DNA of 64,000 bases from Lates calcarifer (GCF_001640805.2 NC_066853.1:28040378-28104377); one strand, 5' to 3'. Shown: positions 42,678 through 55,468, counted from the stretch's first letter. Notes: generated by a model from the sequence alone, not told the origin. A program made the numbers and translations.

Positions 42678-43657
42678 CTTATGATGTACTTTATTACTTT
42701 GTAAGTTTTTCCCCTACTATAAAAATCTGGGAGAGGTGCTGAGTGAGTTTATTCACCAGTAACTCTAATATTTTCATACTGATTAGTCTGCTGATTTTGA
42801 TTAATCATTTTTGTAAAATGTCAAAAAAATGTGTAAAAGAACCCATTATAGAATTTCCTAAAGCCTAAAATGACATATTCAAATTGTTTTTTTATATAAT
42901 CAATGATGCTAAACTTGAGGAAATTCAGTTTGCAATGATATATGATAAAAGGTAGGCAATAGATTCTGAGAACTTGGAGCAAGTGAATGTTTTATACTTT
43001 TGATCAAAACTTTGCTTAATTATCAATTCATTACTTGATTACCAAAACAATAAATTTAATTTACAGATTCTGTTTAAGCTTACTTTACAAATATCTCACA
43101 CATTCATGCACTTAGATTATGTGCTGACCATACAGTATAACCGCTCAATATTTTAGTATTAAAATATCAAAATGTTATAGTAAAATGTTGGCCAACTAGT
43201 AATATGCAAAGAATTTCACATTCATTTAAGGAGATAACACTGCAGTATTACACTGCTCTGTGCTTCTCACCCTCACTGTCTGATAGTGTTGTCATCTCTG
43301 GCATCTCAGACATAATGTAGCTGACCCTCTCTGCTTGATCCTCGTGCTTGTAATGGTTACAACAGGTGTTCACCAGCATTATCCTAGATTCATGCACATG
43401 TCCTCATTAAACTTTCTCTACGGTAATAAACATTTTAAGGATTAGACTTTATTTTTACTTTCAGTGTAACTACTTTTACTAAAGTTGCACTAGCACTACT
43501 GTTAAGGTTTCCTTGAAGTCAAAATACTTAGATTGTTATGCCATTTTGGTTAAAATAAAGAAGTCCATGTCATGATTTATTGTTCATTATTTTTGTTCTT
43601 CATTATGTGATGATTTGCCAGGAATAATTTCAGATTACTTCTTCTGAATGGCTGATC

Positions 43658-43679
43658 AAAAAAAAAAAAAAAAAAAAAA
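43658..43679. repeat. Poly-A run
   Basis: Uninterrupted A-run of about 22 bases. Confidence 0.9.
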
Positions 43680-43899
43680 GTTGTGACTCAGGAAAGCATC
43701 CTTTTTGTTGCAGATTTTAGACAAAGACAAAAAGAATACATAGTTCTTTGTGTGTGTGTGATTGGTTTAAGAGATTAAATTTAGACTTCTTTTATTTTTG
43801 AATAAGAATCTATTTTTTCATTCAAGTACTGTAGTTCCAGACATAATATACATCACAGCCAGACTTCTGCATGAAATAATTATACATAAATTATATTCA

Positions 43900-45425
43900 A
43901 TTTGCAACATTTAAAGGAGCACTCCACTGATCTCACACATACAGTAAAGGTCAGTTTGCTCACCATGGTTAATACTATTTAGCTTGACAATGTAAATAAT
44001 TGGTCCTTACGGTGGGCATAGATGTGTTGTGTGTTGTGCAGTTTCTTAGCAGCAGTATTATGGCTCCATATGGGGCAACTCAGAAAGCTGCTGGAGCTGC
44101 TTATATCACAACCATCAGGAGTTAATTTGTTTAACTGTCAGGGTGACTCCCTTCCTCCTGGGAGGCTGGGTTTCCACATGCTCCTCCCACAGCCCATCTG
44201 AGGCTCCTTGATCTATCACACAGCAGGCACCCATGTTTTTTTGAAAGGGCTGCGAACTTGTTACCTCCCTCAGCCTGCCTGCCTGAATGTCAAACCCATT
44301 TTTCTTCTCTTGCATCCCCTTTCCCAGGATTTCTAGTGAAATAATTGGGCTACATTCAGGGTGACTGCATTGTCAGTGCACCTTTTGAATAGGGATATCA
44401 AGTCAAGCCTTGATTTCCCTCTGACCTCCCTTTCACAGCCCCTTCCTTCGCCTCTGCCCACTTCCCCCTGAGTTTGTAATGGGTCATCATCATAACTCCA
44501 GTCTCTTAGTACAATGACACAATATCCATGGTAAATTATCTACAGTGGATCAGCTGGTCTGGACCTATGTCTATAGACTATTCTTCCCTGCTCCATTGTC
44601 TCCAGCATCTCTGGATCAAGCCTGTTCGACATGGCACACATTCAAAGTGGCAACCTTAAGGGCCTTTTATTCCTCCACCAGATTCTTTTCTTTTTGCTTC
44701 TCTGCTGAGTTATTCAGAGTTTAATGAGGGAGGAAATAAAGGGAAGCTTATGGTTTGCTGGATGATGGAGAGGCCTGCCATTTTGTTTCTGTTGGAGGAG
44801 CCACACAGCAAGTGTTCATGTGAAATGAGATTTTTTTTTCTCCTGCCAGAGAGGTAGATGATTGAGATGTCTGAGAAAGAGACAGGGAGTCTGGAGAAGC
44901 GGGGTCATTAACATGTCAGAGAAGCTGCAGTTCTTCAAGCATTCTGAATGTTAGATGCAGTCCAGGTTCTGAGAAGAAGAGCAGTTTTTGTATGGAGGTA
45001 GAATCTGCAGCAAGGTGTCACGATTATCAAACATTTATGCACTGATTTCACCATAGGCATTGAATAGTTATGTGTCTGTATACCTCCAGTGGTGTGCATC
45101 ATTTTAATGACTACAGAGGATTATCCCCTTACATAACTGAATGTGGGCGGTTTGGAGACAGCTCCTGACAGTGTGGGAGGGCATGAGACTGGACCAGAGG
45201 AAGTGCCAGGCTGACGCTGGATGATGGGGCTGTTGTTGTGAGGTTCAGTGCAGGTCACAGTCCATGCTATGTATCAGCTGTCAGAGAGTGCGTTTGGTTT
45301 ACTGGCTTCATGGGTATCTGAAATGATGCAGGGTTCTTCTGACTGACATCTGAAATAGCAGAGGAGTGTAGAGGTAGAAGAGTTTAGCTGGCTTACACAT
45401 TTTGTGCCTCTCTCTAGCTCTTGCA
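43900..45425. promoter_or_regulatory. Repeat-poor block, possible regulatory DNA
   Basis: About 1.5 kb with no recognised mobile element, higher G/C than the flanks, and no open frame with splice borders. In this repeat-dense window, absence of insertions may reflect constraint. Not proven. Confidence 0.2.
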
Positions 45426-45427
45426 CA

Positions 45428-45685
45428 TACACCAATCAGCCATAACATTATGACCACTGGTGGATGAAGTGAATAACATTGATCATCCCGTTATAATGCT
45501 CTTATTGTCACAAACCAAGCACACACCCATCCAATGGTAACAACACTCCCCAATGTCAGGGGCCTCCCCTGGCAGGATAATGTTCCTACCACACCACAAC
45601 TCATCAGATCATTGTATTGTAACAAGATGATGAATGTTATTCACTTTAGCTGTCAGTGGTTTTAATGTTATGGCTGATTGGTGTA
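45428..45685. mobile_element. Tc1/mariner-type MITE with about 32-bp terminal inverted repeats
   Basis: Left end TACACCAATCAGCCATAACA TTATGACCACTG; the right end is its inverse, CAGTGGTTTTAATGTTATGG CTGATTGGTGTA. Both ends abut TA. The 258-bp element keeps GTGAATAACATTGATCAT and its inverted partner GAATGTTATTCACTT, but no transposase. Confidence 0.85.
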
Positions 45686-45689
45686 TATG

Positions 45690-46655
45690 CACATACCCTT
45701 TGTATCATTGAGGTCAGTGCTGGTCTATCTCTCTGTTTGTTACTTTTCCCTCAAGCAGTTGTACCAGCCAGCTACTGTGGATGTGCAGTTCCTAGATAAA
45801 CAACTTATTTGCAGTATACAAGGACAGTTTTAGTATATCCTTAAAGGGATTTTGACAGGAGAGGCAGCTTTTCTCACTTTGTCATTCTGCAGGACATATT
45901 TTTGTACAGCAATTAAAATTTGGTGAAATTGGCCTGTACAGCTGAAAATAGCAGTTAAAACAACAACCCCAAACTTGAAACTTATAGAATTAAAAAATAT
46001 AATAAAAGTGTGCAATGTAAATATAAAGTTGAAATATTTACATATAGTTTTGATTGTCTGTGTCTGCCTACACCGGCTCTCCCTGTTCACCTGTCATCTG
46101 GGATTGTGCATGTCATGATGGTTATTGGTCTCTAATGTTAGCAAACTTCAGTTAGATACAGGCGATTCTGTGACATTACTGTATGGCTTTTTATACTTAT
46201 GCTACTGTTACATTTAACCATGGATGTATTATAAGGCCTGGACACAGACCCTTACAGTCCACATATGTGTTAGAACAGAATGCTCATTAGAAAGTAGTCA
46301 CAAAGAAAGGAGTTTAATCTCCAGGGTTTTTGCACTATTTTTTACTTACAATATTAAATACTATGTAGTATTTAACAGTGTCTTAAAATGAATTGTTAAT
46401 TAATATGTGATTTTATAATTCAGCTCCAAGAGCAGCGAACAAATATAAGTGTGAGTAATACCACAGAAAATTATGCATAACTAGCACTGCACAACTTAAA
46501 AAAAAGATAATATTTTATAATATAAAAAGGCAAGAAAGCCAAGTCCAGGGGTATGATGGGAGCAACAGTAACATTACTGCGCATATTCAGGGGGCAGGGG
46601 GATAAAGGAGTAAGGTAATTTAGTCATTTTAGAACATAAGCAATTTAACTGAAGT
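45690..46655. other. Unassigned stretch
   Basis: AT-rich. No gene or repeat family recognised. Confidence 0.45.
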
Positions 46656-46660
46656 TGAAT

Positions 46661-46730
46661 GGTGGTAATAATGGTGGTGGTGGTAGTGGTGGTGGTGGTG
46701 GTGGTGTGTGTGTGTGTGTGTGTGTGTGGG
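46661..46730. repeat. Compound (GGT)n(GT)n microsatellite
   Basis: Trinucleotide GGT units pass directly into GT units. Confidence 0.95.
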
Positions 46731-46759
46731 TGTTTATCTCGCTTTACATCTCTGTCTGT

Positions 46760-47050
46760 CTCTCTCCAGCTTCCCTCCACCAATTTCATAGCCCTCTGTT
46801 CTCTCTTGACAGGGGTGAGAGGTGCAGGTTGACAGGCTCACAGATCTCCTCATTACACCGTGTCTGAGCCAGCAGAGATTTATAGAGATGATTACAGCAG
46901 TCTGGAGGGCAATAATGACCACAGGCAGTGCAGTAGGAGGTAGGGGAGAGGCAGGGCTCTGTCTGGCAGCTCACTCTGCCTCTAATCAGATCTCTGTGTT
47001 GCCTAAATGACTTTGCCCCATGCATACAAAAGGAAACAGCAGAAAAAGTT
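46760..47050. promoter_or_regulatory. Possible conserved non-coding element
   Basis: Repeat-free, mixed-composition 290 bp between a microsatellite and AT-rich DNA. No coding frame. Flagged on composition only. Confidence 0.2.
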
Positions 47051-47054
47051 AGCA

Positions 47055-47566
47055 TCAGTGTTGACTGATGAATATATTTATATATTCTAATCTAAATATT
47101 AGCATGTCTTTTTATACCTTTTATTCCAAAATTCTCTTTTTCCCAGCATCTGATGTGATCTTCGGGCAGTCTTTGACAAAATACCTCATTTTATTCATAT
47201 TCTTATTTTAGGTTTTATTTGTATTTTTATTTTGTGTTACATTTTGGTTCATTTTTGGGTAGAGTGCTGGAGTGATGGTGCAGACAAGCATTGATTTATG
47301 GAAGCTGAGAATATTCTTTTTTTTATGCTGTTATCTTGAGATTATGACTCAATTATAAATGTTGCATTTGTTTTTTCTGACCAAGAAAGGAAAGTTTTTT
47401 TTTTTATTTTGGTCAAAAAGGGCAGATAGAACATTTATAAAGCACTTGATTTACCTTTATCATTATTTCTATGAATAGGAATACGAATAATAAGAATAAG
47501 AAAACCTGAAAAGCAGTTGCTGCTACCTGCTATGTGTCAGCACCCAGAGACTTTGGGAGCAGCAAC

Positions 47567-47602
<36 letters not shown>

Positions 47603-48110
47603 TGTTTATTTCAGTAATAACAGAAGCACATTTTATTGTGAGCCCCCCTCCAGCATGAATCATACATAGCCCCATTTTCTACATGATTCATGATGGTGGG
47701 GATACAGAAAAAATGGAAATGTATGGCCAAAACAGCATATTTTAGAAACCCCCCAAAATTTCACAGGTCATTTTTCAGGGGAGCTCATGTCACGAGTGTG
47801 ACCTGAATGATTCAAGTCTCTCTCTCCCTGTTTTCAATAAATGCACCCAAAATAGTGTAACTTCAATGGGATCCAGGATAAATCAAACCCTGGGTTAATT
47901 CTCTCATATTCTCAAGATAACAAAGCTCGTTTTCACTTTAGCGATGAAATTTTAATAACAATCAATAGTCAGTTAATTAGCAATTTATGAAAAACGGTGT
48001 ATGGTTAACGTTTGTTCAACTGCTGCAGACACCTGCTCTGTTGGGAAAGATGGCCCTAGAATGCAAAAATACCGTAACATGAACTTTATCAGTCCTGGAT
48101 CAACTATCTA
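47055..48110. other. Unassigned stretch with (AG)n at 47570-47599
   Basis: AT-rich. Apart from the AG microsatellite nothing is recognised. Confidence 0.5.
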
Positions 48111-48116
48111 TCCATT

Positions 48117-49195
48117 TACTACCAGTGGTAAAAAGCATCTACAAGCATTTATTAGGGACACCACACTAATAATGGGTAGGGCCGCCCTTGCACTCAAAAC
48201 AGCCTCAATTCTTCATTGCATGGATTTCACACAATGGTGAAACATTCTGTTGAGATTATGGGCTATGTTAACATAATTTCATCACATAATTTCATTGTAA
48301 GCCGTACATTCATGCTGTCACTACTGTTCAACCACATCCCAACAGTGTTCTGTTGGATTCAAATCCAAACCACTCAAGTAAACTGAACTCATGAACCAAT
48401 CTGAAATAACTTTTGCTTTGTGATACAGTGCATTATCATGCTCGTAGTAGCCCTTAGAAGACAGGTAAATTGTGGCCATAAATGGATGCACATGGTCAGC
48501 AACAATAAAATAGATGGGCTCTGGCATTCAGTCAATGACTGACTAATATTAAGGTGCCCAAAGTGTGCCAAGAAACCATTCCCCACACCATTACACCACC
48601 ACCAGCAGGTTGAACTCTTGACACAATCTTAGCAGAAATTGAGATTCATCAGACCAGGCTATGCTTTTCTAGTCTTCAGCTCCCCAGTTTTGATGAGCCT
48701 GTGCCCACTGTAGCCTTAGATTTCTGTTGGCTGTTGAGCAGATTTGTGGATGACAGGAGTAAAACCCAATGTGGTCTACTGTTGTAGACTGTTTGTAGAC
48801 CATGATTATCTTAGTTACCACAGTCTTTCTTTCAGTCTAGCTATTTTCCTCTAACCATGCTCATCAATAAGATGTTTCCTCTCACAGAACTGCTGCTTAT
48901 TTTTTGTTTTTGGCACCATTCTAGGTACTATTGTAGGTACTATTATTTGTAAAAGTCCCAGGAGATTAGCAGTTTCAGAAAATCCACAAACCAGCCAGTC
49001 TTGCACCAACAATCAAGCCACAAATTCACTGAGATTATATTTCCCTACTCCCATTTAGATATTTGAAATGGACATTAACTGAAGTTCCTGCTTTCTATTT
49101 GCATGACTTTATGTATTGTACTGCTATCACATCACTGGCTGATTGGTTGCATGAATAAGCAGGTGTTTCTAATAATGTACTTGGTGGTGTATACT
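48117..49195 (-). mobile_element. Tc1-like transposon, decayed
   Basis: An approximately 1.08-kb element with degraded inverted ends (TTATTAGGGACACC at left; inverse of GGTGTTTCTAATAATG at right). Read on the minus strand, pieces of a DDE transposase follow in order: LSISETADLL-like start near 49000, SDESQF near 48650, HVHPFMATIYLSSKGYYEHD near 48460 (second catalytic Asp), and SGLDLNPTEHCWDVVEQ near 48340 (catalytic Glu). Multiple frameshifts and stops make it inactive. Confidence 0.8.
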
Positions 49196-49199
49196 CAAA

Positions 49200-50220
49200 G
49201 CAGAAAGACATCATTTATGCAGTTTATTACTTTTGTGTTTATTGTGTTCAAAGCAGGTTTAATACAGCTACAGTGGGGCTCACTGCTGTCTAATACTCAA
49301 CTCTTGCATTGATTGAGCAGCTGCTCGCAACTTTATCGCACAGTGTTCATCAACATCACTGTCACAAAGAGCTCAGAAAGCCATGCTTGTTTTGTACAGT
49401 CTTTAAAAACACAGAAAAGCCCTGTAACTCAGTCTCATTAAGCAGTAGAGGAACCATCTAGTGTCAAATCCAGGTATGACAGCAAAATAAAGGCAATTTT
49501 CTGACAGTTACAGTGCACGTCCCCTACTTCTGCATTATGGGTTAATATATTTTTAATTGAGAAGACTAATAATGGCAATTAACAATCTAATTAACTAATC
49601 AGAAATTCTGAGGTAAGGCATTAACATTTCAAACTAAAAATAAATGCTATCCAAATCCTAAACCTCTACCCTAACCTCTGAAATCTAAGCCTAACTAGGT
49701 ATAGAGAGCAGAGGACTGGCAGAGAATGGTTCATGCTGAGAAAGATGGAATGTGGGATGTACTCTCATATTACTGGATGGTTTTAACGTGACAGCTGAAG
49801 GGTTCACAACACTCTCCACAACAAACAGTCTGATAAAGTGAGGTGAGAAGACAGCCAAACTTTCTGACCTGGTATGTATGTTGGAGCAGGGAACCAGTGA
49901 TGGTCAGCAATGTGTTGGTTGATCTAAGTAGAGACTCAGTATAGGCTAGGTGCTTTTTACCAAACCACAAAAGACTCCTTATTTCCTTCCAGCCAATGTT
50001 GCTATTACTCCAATGCCAGTTTCATAGTTAACACCTTTCGATTGTTTTCCAGGAACCTTGAAGAACCTGATGGACATGAGAAATGTGTTTAGACATGTCT
50101 TTGGGAAAAAAAAAAGAGAATATCGTCAACACAGACAAAGTGCTCAAGGATGGTGGGCATTGGTAGGTGTAACGTTACTAGCTATCAGAAATAGATAAAT
50201 GTTAATGCTGAAAATATAGA
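49200..50220. other. Mostly unassigned; shared repeat at 49230-49560
   Basis: The segment with AACATCACTGTCACAAAGAG and CAGTTACAGTGCACGTCC, ending GGTTAATATATTTTT, is related to 57955-58075, so it is an interspersed repeat of unknown class. The rest shows nothing. Confidence 0.45.
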
Positions 50221-50223
50221 CAT

Positions 50224-50824
50224 TATACAAGGTATGGCTATTATAACGTGATTGCGCTGAGGATGTCCAAGACGACGAATGTTCTGAACGCCCATGCATA
50301 TCAAAAACTTCTGAAAACATTTAACAAATTGCACAAATCCTGATCGATGACTCAGTATAAGAATGATAGCAGAAATGGTCTCCATTGATAGAGGAAAAAA
50401 AACAGTGAGGAAAAAGTCAAAGACAGAGACCACAACTGTGAAAAAACAACACACCAGCTCACACTGCACTCTTGGTAAAGCAGTTTCTGGGAAAACAAAA
50501 ACAAATCTCAGTGCTTGATCACCCTCCCTATTCACCCGATCTAGCACTGTGCGACTTTTTCCTTTCTCCTAAGATCAAATCTGTTCTCAAAGGAACACCT
50601 TTTGAGTCTGTGTCAGAAGTTAAGAAAAGAATGATGTTGAGGTTCCGAGACAACTGTCCGAAGAAGATCTACTGCACTGCTTTGATCAGTGGAAGACCTG
50701 AATGCAGCGGTGTGTTGATGCAGAAGGGGAGTATGTTGAAGGAGAAAGACACTGAAAAATGTCTATGTTCAATGAAATTGTATTAGAGGATTAGTCTTGT
50801 TATTTAATAGCCAAAACTTGTATA
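50224..50824 (+). mobile_element. mariner-like element, internally deleted
   Basis: Inverted ends TATACAAGGTATGGCTATTA TAA and (inverse) TATACAAGTTTTGGCTATTA AATA bound about 600 bp. The C-terminal third of a mariner transposase remains at about 50490-50700: VLDHPPYSPDLALCDFFLSP, KIKSVLKGTPFESVSEVKKR. YSPDLA.CDFFLFP carries the last catalytic Asp of the mariner D34D triad. The first two catalytic Asp blocks are deleted, so it cannot act on its own. Confidence 0.75.
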
Positions 50825-51257
50825 TTTCATTATGTCATAAAGTAATAGAATTTAATTTACATCAAATCCACCTCTTAGGCACAATTATAGAAAGCTGGCA
50901 GATGGCCTATTCACTAAATCACAAAAAAATATACTAACTCTCAATTTGGAACCTTGATTGATAATTGATTGAATAACTACAACCAAAACTATCCTATCAA
51001 TAGTAAAGAAAAGTATTTGGAGTTCTGAAGGGTAGAGGCTGGCAATATTCACTTTCATACAACATTAAGCAGACCAGTAAAAATATTCAATATTTAAAAC
51101 AACTTATTTGACATAGCAAAATGAAATGACAACACACAATATCTAACCTGCTTTATGAACATTGAAGCTCATAGACATAGAAGCTCAGTAATACATTGAA
51201 TCATCAATCCTATGTATAGCTATGCTGTACTTTGTCAAGTGAGGTAAACTAGACCCT

Positions 51258-51930
51258 GTTACATTACTAAGCCAATTGGAGGGGAAAAGAAGATGCCTTT
51301 TTGGTGTGCTGCTTTGTTGTGTTTAAGGTTCAGTAAACTGCAGTTGTCATGGCTGTGTGGCTTCATTGTTGTTGAAGGGATCAGTGATTGTGTCTTTGTT
51401 CTCCTTGCCTTGTAGCTCCTTTTGTTGGTAAACCCAACTGGCAGACCATATATCACACCTGCTGGTGCTTGATCTTAAATCCTTTGGTAGGCTCTTGTGT
51501 CGCTACCAAAGTTCATTCCAGTGCAGTCAGGTGCTTATGAGCTTTGTTCATACCCTTGTGGTAGGACAATGAGAGGGAGAGCAACTAATGTTCTCTCTTG
51601 AGGAGCAGCAGAGTATAAAAGGCTCCTGCTCTCTTGATGCGCAGGGCAGAGAGAGAGAGAAGGGATAGTGAAGGATATCTCCTTTTTGTTGGCCTGGTGA
51701 CATCATGGGTCCTGGGCTATACAATGAGCAATTGTAGCCAGAGCTGGGGATTTTACACCTAGGTCTGAAGAGGTGCAAGACCTTAGGAGACTGAGTTCAA
51801 TGGACCAATTCTTCAGCAGGTATGGGAGACATATGAGTAAAAGAGTGTGGCAAATGAACCAGGAGGCAAGTAAGCAAGGTATCTGCAGCACAGGCAAACA
51901 AAGAATTGGCTAGGATTAGCACATGAAGAA
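51258..51930 (+). mobile_element. Possible LTR and leader of a retroelement
   Basis: A strong TATA box (TATAAAAGG, 51614-51622) sits in a block with GA-rich R-like sequence. It is followed by CAGAGCTGGGGATTTTACAC and an open start MDQFFSRYGRHMSKRVWQMN at 51800-51880, ending in a stop. No second LTR or pol found. It could equally be a cellular promoter. Confidence 0.3.
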
Positions 51931-52164
51931 AATTCTCAGAACCAGGAAATTATAGAACTAATAAAATTGTATATTTAATATATAATATGAATTGATATCA
52001 TGAGATTTTGGCCAAGATGCTTTAATACACTGAACAGCTATACTAGTGCCTCCAAATGACCCTTCAGGTGTTATCTATACATTTATTGTCTTATTATTGT
52101 TTTGTCTCAGAGCAACATAAAGAGACAAATTTTTACTCTCAGTGAGTGAGAAAGGTAAACCAAG

Positions 52165-52215
52165 TGAATCAGAATCAGAATCACAATACTTTATTGATCC
52201 CTTGTGGGAAATTGT
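52165..52215 (-). repeat. LINE 3' tail, inverted
   Basis: Minus strand reads TCCCACAAGGGATCAATAAA GTATTGTGATTCTGATTCTG, the same kind of tail as at 34680-34736. Confidence 0.6.
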
Positions 52216-52219
52216 TGTG

Positions 52220-54040
52220 CTCTAAAATAAGTCATTTTGTCTCAGCTCACTCACTCCTGTCTTCTTCTCTATGCTTTCAGTTTCATTCTCTAGGCAATTG
52301 TCATGGTAATAGGGGTCAGGATATAAGGGATTCTCACATTCAATGTGAATCTTTGTGTAGCTGTGGTTCAGGCTGCTATGACAGAGGCCAGAGGTGAAAC
52401 TGAACTGAGCTGAAATTTCCCAACTAGTCCAGCCTAGGGCTGGACTGTGCTAGACTGGCCTGGAGCGACTTTGTGTGGGTTGCAAACCATTGTTCTCTGT
52501 TTAGCCAGAGTTCCTGAGTGTCAGAGGATGTTGGGTAAGTAAAGGCTGAGGATAATTATGCCATGTCTAACTTGTCTTTAAGGTTTGATTGGCATGTTTG
52601 TCAGACAGACCACAAAGTTTTTTGGATTTGAGGCAACAAATCCTTCATATTTTGAACCGAAAATTGGCAAATATATAAAATAAGGTTTCTAAATAATGAA
52701 AAAATAAGGAGCTCTATCTGCTCTGAGACACTGAAACCACACCCAGTTGTGGAATTGTACAGCCATACATGTTTGAACCACCAGAACCAGGTTAAGTTCT
52801 TACTGGTTACAGTGGAATGGAATGCCTGTGTTTTAAAAAGTGGTAAGGTTTACGATTCAAGAAACAAGTTGCACTGTTCTCCTCTTAATCTCCTCAGCCT
52901 TTGAATTTTTAAATAAGGCAATGACAGAGCTTTTCTGCATACTCTGGCATCCAGGAAAGATGCATTCTTTGTCTCTGTTTGAAGCACTGATGTCAATGCA
53001 GCAGTAATATTTAAACAGTTACAGCAGTACAGTAGTAGCAGGGTTAGGCTGAGTGGTGGCTCCAGTGCATCATCAAACTACCATCTCAGACCCACCCATA
53101 AAATCCTGAAAAAGATACTAACAATGGTCCAACGCCACAATTCAACAACATATAGTTGATAGTCTTTTCATGTGTTTTAAGGAACTATTTTCTAATATTA
53201 ATAATGTGTTTAGAAACAAATCTCTGAATTTACTTTAATACTGAAAGAAACAAGCACTGATATTAGATGAATCTGCAAAATCCAGGATGTTTTTCTTTCT
53301 TTATTACCTGGACATGGCAACTACGTATGTTATGGTTAAGGTTAGGCAAAGACTGTGGTTATGGCCAATAGATTAGGTAAGGTTTGGACAACTAAAAACC
53401 TTGGTCAAGTGTAGACAAGGGTCATGGTTACAGTTAAACAAGACTATGAGTCTACTATGGGGTTAGGGTTTAGGGGTGATGTATGTGATCAGATAAGGAG
53501 GGTTGCTGATAAATCATTTAGAGGTCATTTTGGGAATGTCCCTGTTATGTCAGAGCTGTTACAGTTGAGATGATAGCAACACAGTCATTTGCTCAAGATA
53601 ACACAAAGGTATGCATATGTAAATGCCACTGCATAGGAAAGCAGAAGCGTCCAATTGAGAAAAAAAAATCACTACCATGTTAATAACAGTGAAAGTGTCA
53701 AGACATGACTAAGGCATACACATTTCATAAGCAGTTACTCCACTTAACTATGCCACTGTCAGTGTTCTGTTTCAGGCAAGACAAAGAAATGAGTGGCACT
53801 TTCCAAAATGCTTTCAACATCCACCCACAGTGGTAATTTGGGGAAATAGGAGACAGCTATTTCCCACTAAACTAATGTTCTTCAAGGCCTCAGAGAGAAT
53901 AGTAATATGTCTTCAGACTGATTAAAAAAAGAGACACAAGAAAAATTATGAAAATTAATCTGCACCTTGCATCATAATCCAATCATATTTGTTTATTTCT
54001 TAGTAAAGGGGGTTATGGCCATCAAGCTGCTCAAAGCATT
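52220..54040. other. Unassigned stretch
   Basis: No gene or repeat family recognised. Confidence 0.45.
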
Positions 54041-54045
54041 CCTCA

Positions 54046-54080
<35 letters not shown>
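54046..54080. repeat. (AC)n microsatellite
   Basis: About 17 dinucleotide units, six bases from the left end of a Tc1-like element. Confidence 0.95.
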
Positions 54081-54082
<2 letters not shown>

Positions 54083-54085
54083 CTT

Positions 54086-55468
54086 TATATAGCTCTGGAA
54101 AAAATTAAGAGACCACTTCAAATTTTTCTCAAATCAGCATCTCTACATGTTTGACAGCCATTCCATTCTAGTGTCTGTTGAATTCCAAGACAAGCACACC
54201 TCATTCTACTTAATGAGGTATTGATTAGGTGATCACCTGAAAAGTATAAAAACCACTGCTGCAGTCATCACTATCCTCTTGCAATAGGACTGGCTGGATG
54301 GCAAAAACAGTGCTAGTAGTATCTCAAATTGAAATAAAATGTGACCATGCCAAAAGAGTTGAAAAGAAAAGTTTTGAGTGAGGAAAAGTAGGGTTCATTT
54401 CTGGCCTTATTGGCAGAGGGATACAGTGAGCGTCAAGTTGCTTCCATCTTTAAAATTTCTAAGACGGCGGTTCATAAGAACAAGGTCAAGCAGCAAACTC
54501 TGGGGACAACAAAGCTATAGGCTGGCAAGGGGGGGGGGGGGACGACTCTCCACTGACCGGGATTACCATCAACTCATTCTTCGAATGTCACTCAGCAACC
54601 GCAGGATGACATCAAGTGACCTACAAAAAGAATGGCAAATGGCAGCTGGGGTGAAGTGAAGTGTGGTTCGAAACAGGCTCCTAGGGGCAGGGCTCAAGTT
54701 GTGTAAAGCTAGAAAAAAGCCCTTCATCAATAAGAAGCAAAGAAGAGCCAGGCTGAGGTTTGCAAAAGACCATAAGGATTAGACCATAGAGGACTGGAAT
54801 AAGGTCATCTTCTCTGATGAGTCCAGTTTTCAGCTTTGCCCAACACCTGGTCTAATGGTTAGACGGAAACCTGGAGAGGCCTACGAGCCACAGTGTCTCA
54901 CACCCACTGTGAAATTTGGTGGAGGATCAGTGATGATCTGGGGGTGCTTCAGCAAGGCTGGAATCGGGCAGATTTGTCTTTGCGAAGGACACATGAATCA
55001 AGCCACGTACAAGGTTATCTTTGAAGAAAACTTGCTTCCTTCTGCTCTGACAGTGTTCCCCAACACTGAGGACTGGTTTTTTCCCAGCAGGACAATGCTC
55101 CATGCCACACAGCTAGGTCAGTCAAGGTGTGGATGAAGGACCACTAGATCAAGACCCTGTCATGGCCAGCCCAATCTCCAGACCTGAATCACATTGAAAA
55201 CCTGTTGTGATGTTTCAAAAGAAATATGAACTTGTTTTCTTTGCGTTATTTGAGGTCTGAAAACACTGCATCTTTTTTGTTATTGTTATATGACCATATG
55301 ACCATTTGTCATTTTCTGCAAATAAATGCTTGAATGCTGAAATGTTGTCATTAGTTTAAAGAATGAAACACAAATGTTTATTTTACTCAAACACATACCT
55401 ATAAATGGTAAAATCAGAGAAAACTGATAATTTTGCAGTTGTCTCTTAATTTTTTCCAGATCTGTATA
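54086..55468 (+). mobile_element. Tc1-like transposon, both ends present
   Basis: Inverted termini TATATAGCTCTGGAAAAAAT TAAGAGACC and (inverse) TATACAGATCTGGAAAAAAT TAAGAGACA bound 1.38 kb, with TA at each edge. Transposase remnants run from about 54348 (MPKELKRKVLSE) to 55200: helix-turn-helix region QRDTVSVKLLPSLK, TIEDWNKVIFSDESSFQLCP (first Asp), GGGSVMIWGCFSKAGIGQI (GGGSVM.WG.F block), and a frameshifted second Asp region. A 13-base G-run at 54529-54541 and stops at about 54659 and 54781 break the frame. Confidence 0.88.

Noticed and set aside
46574..46867. Open frames rich in Thr/His or Gly/Val/Cys
   Set aside because: They translate the (GGT)n(GT)n microsatellite.
50185..50547. 120-codon minus-strand open frame
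   Set aside because: It lies antisense to and across the boundary of the mariner element, with hydrophobic composition typical of a shadow frame.
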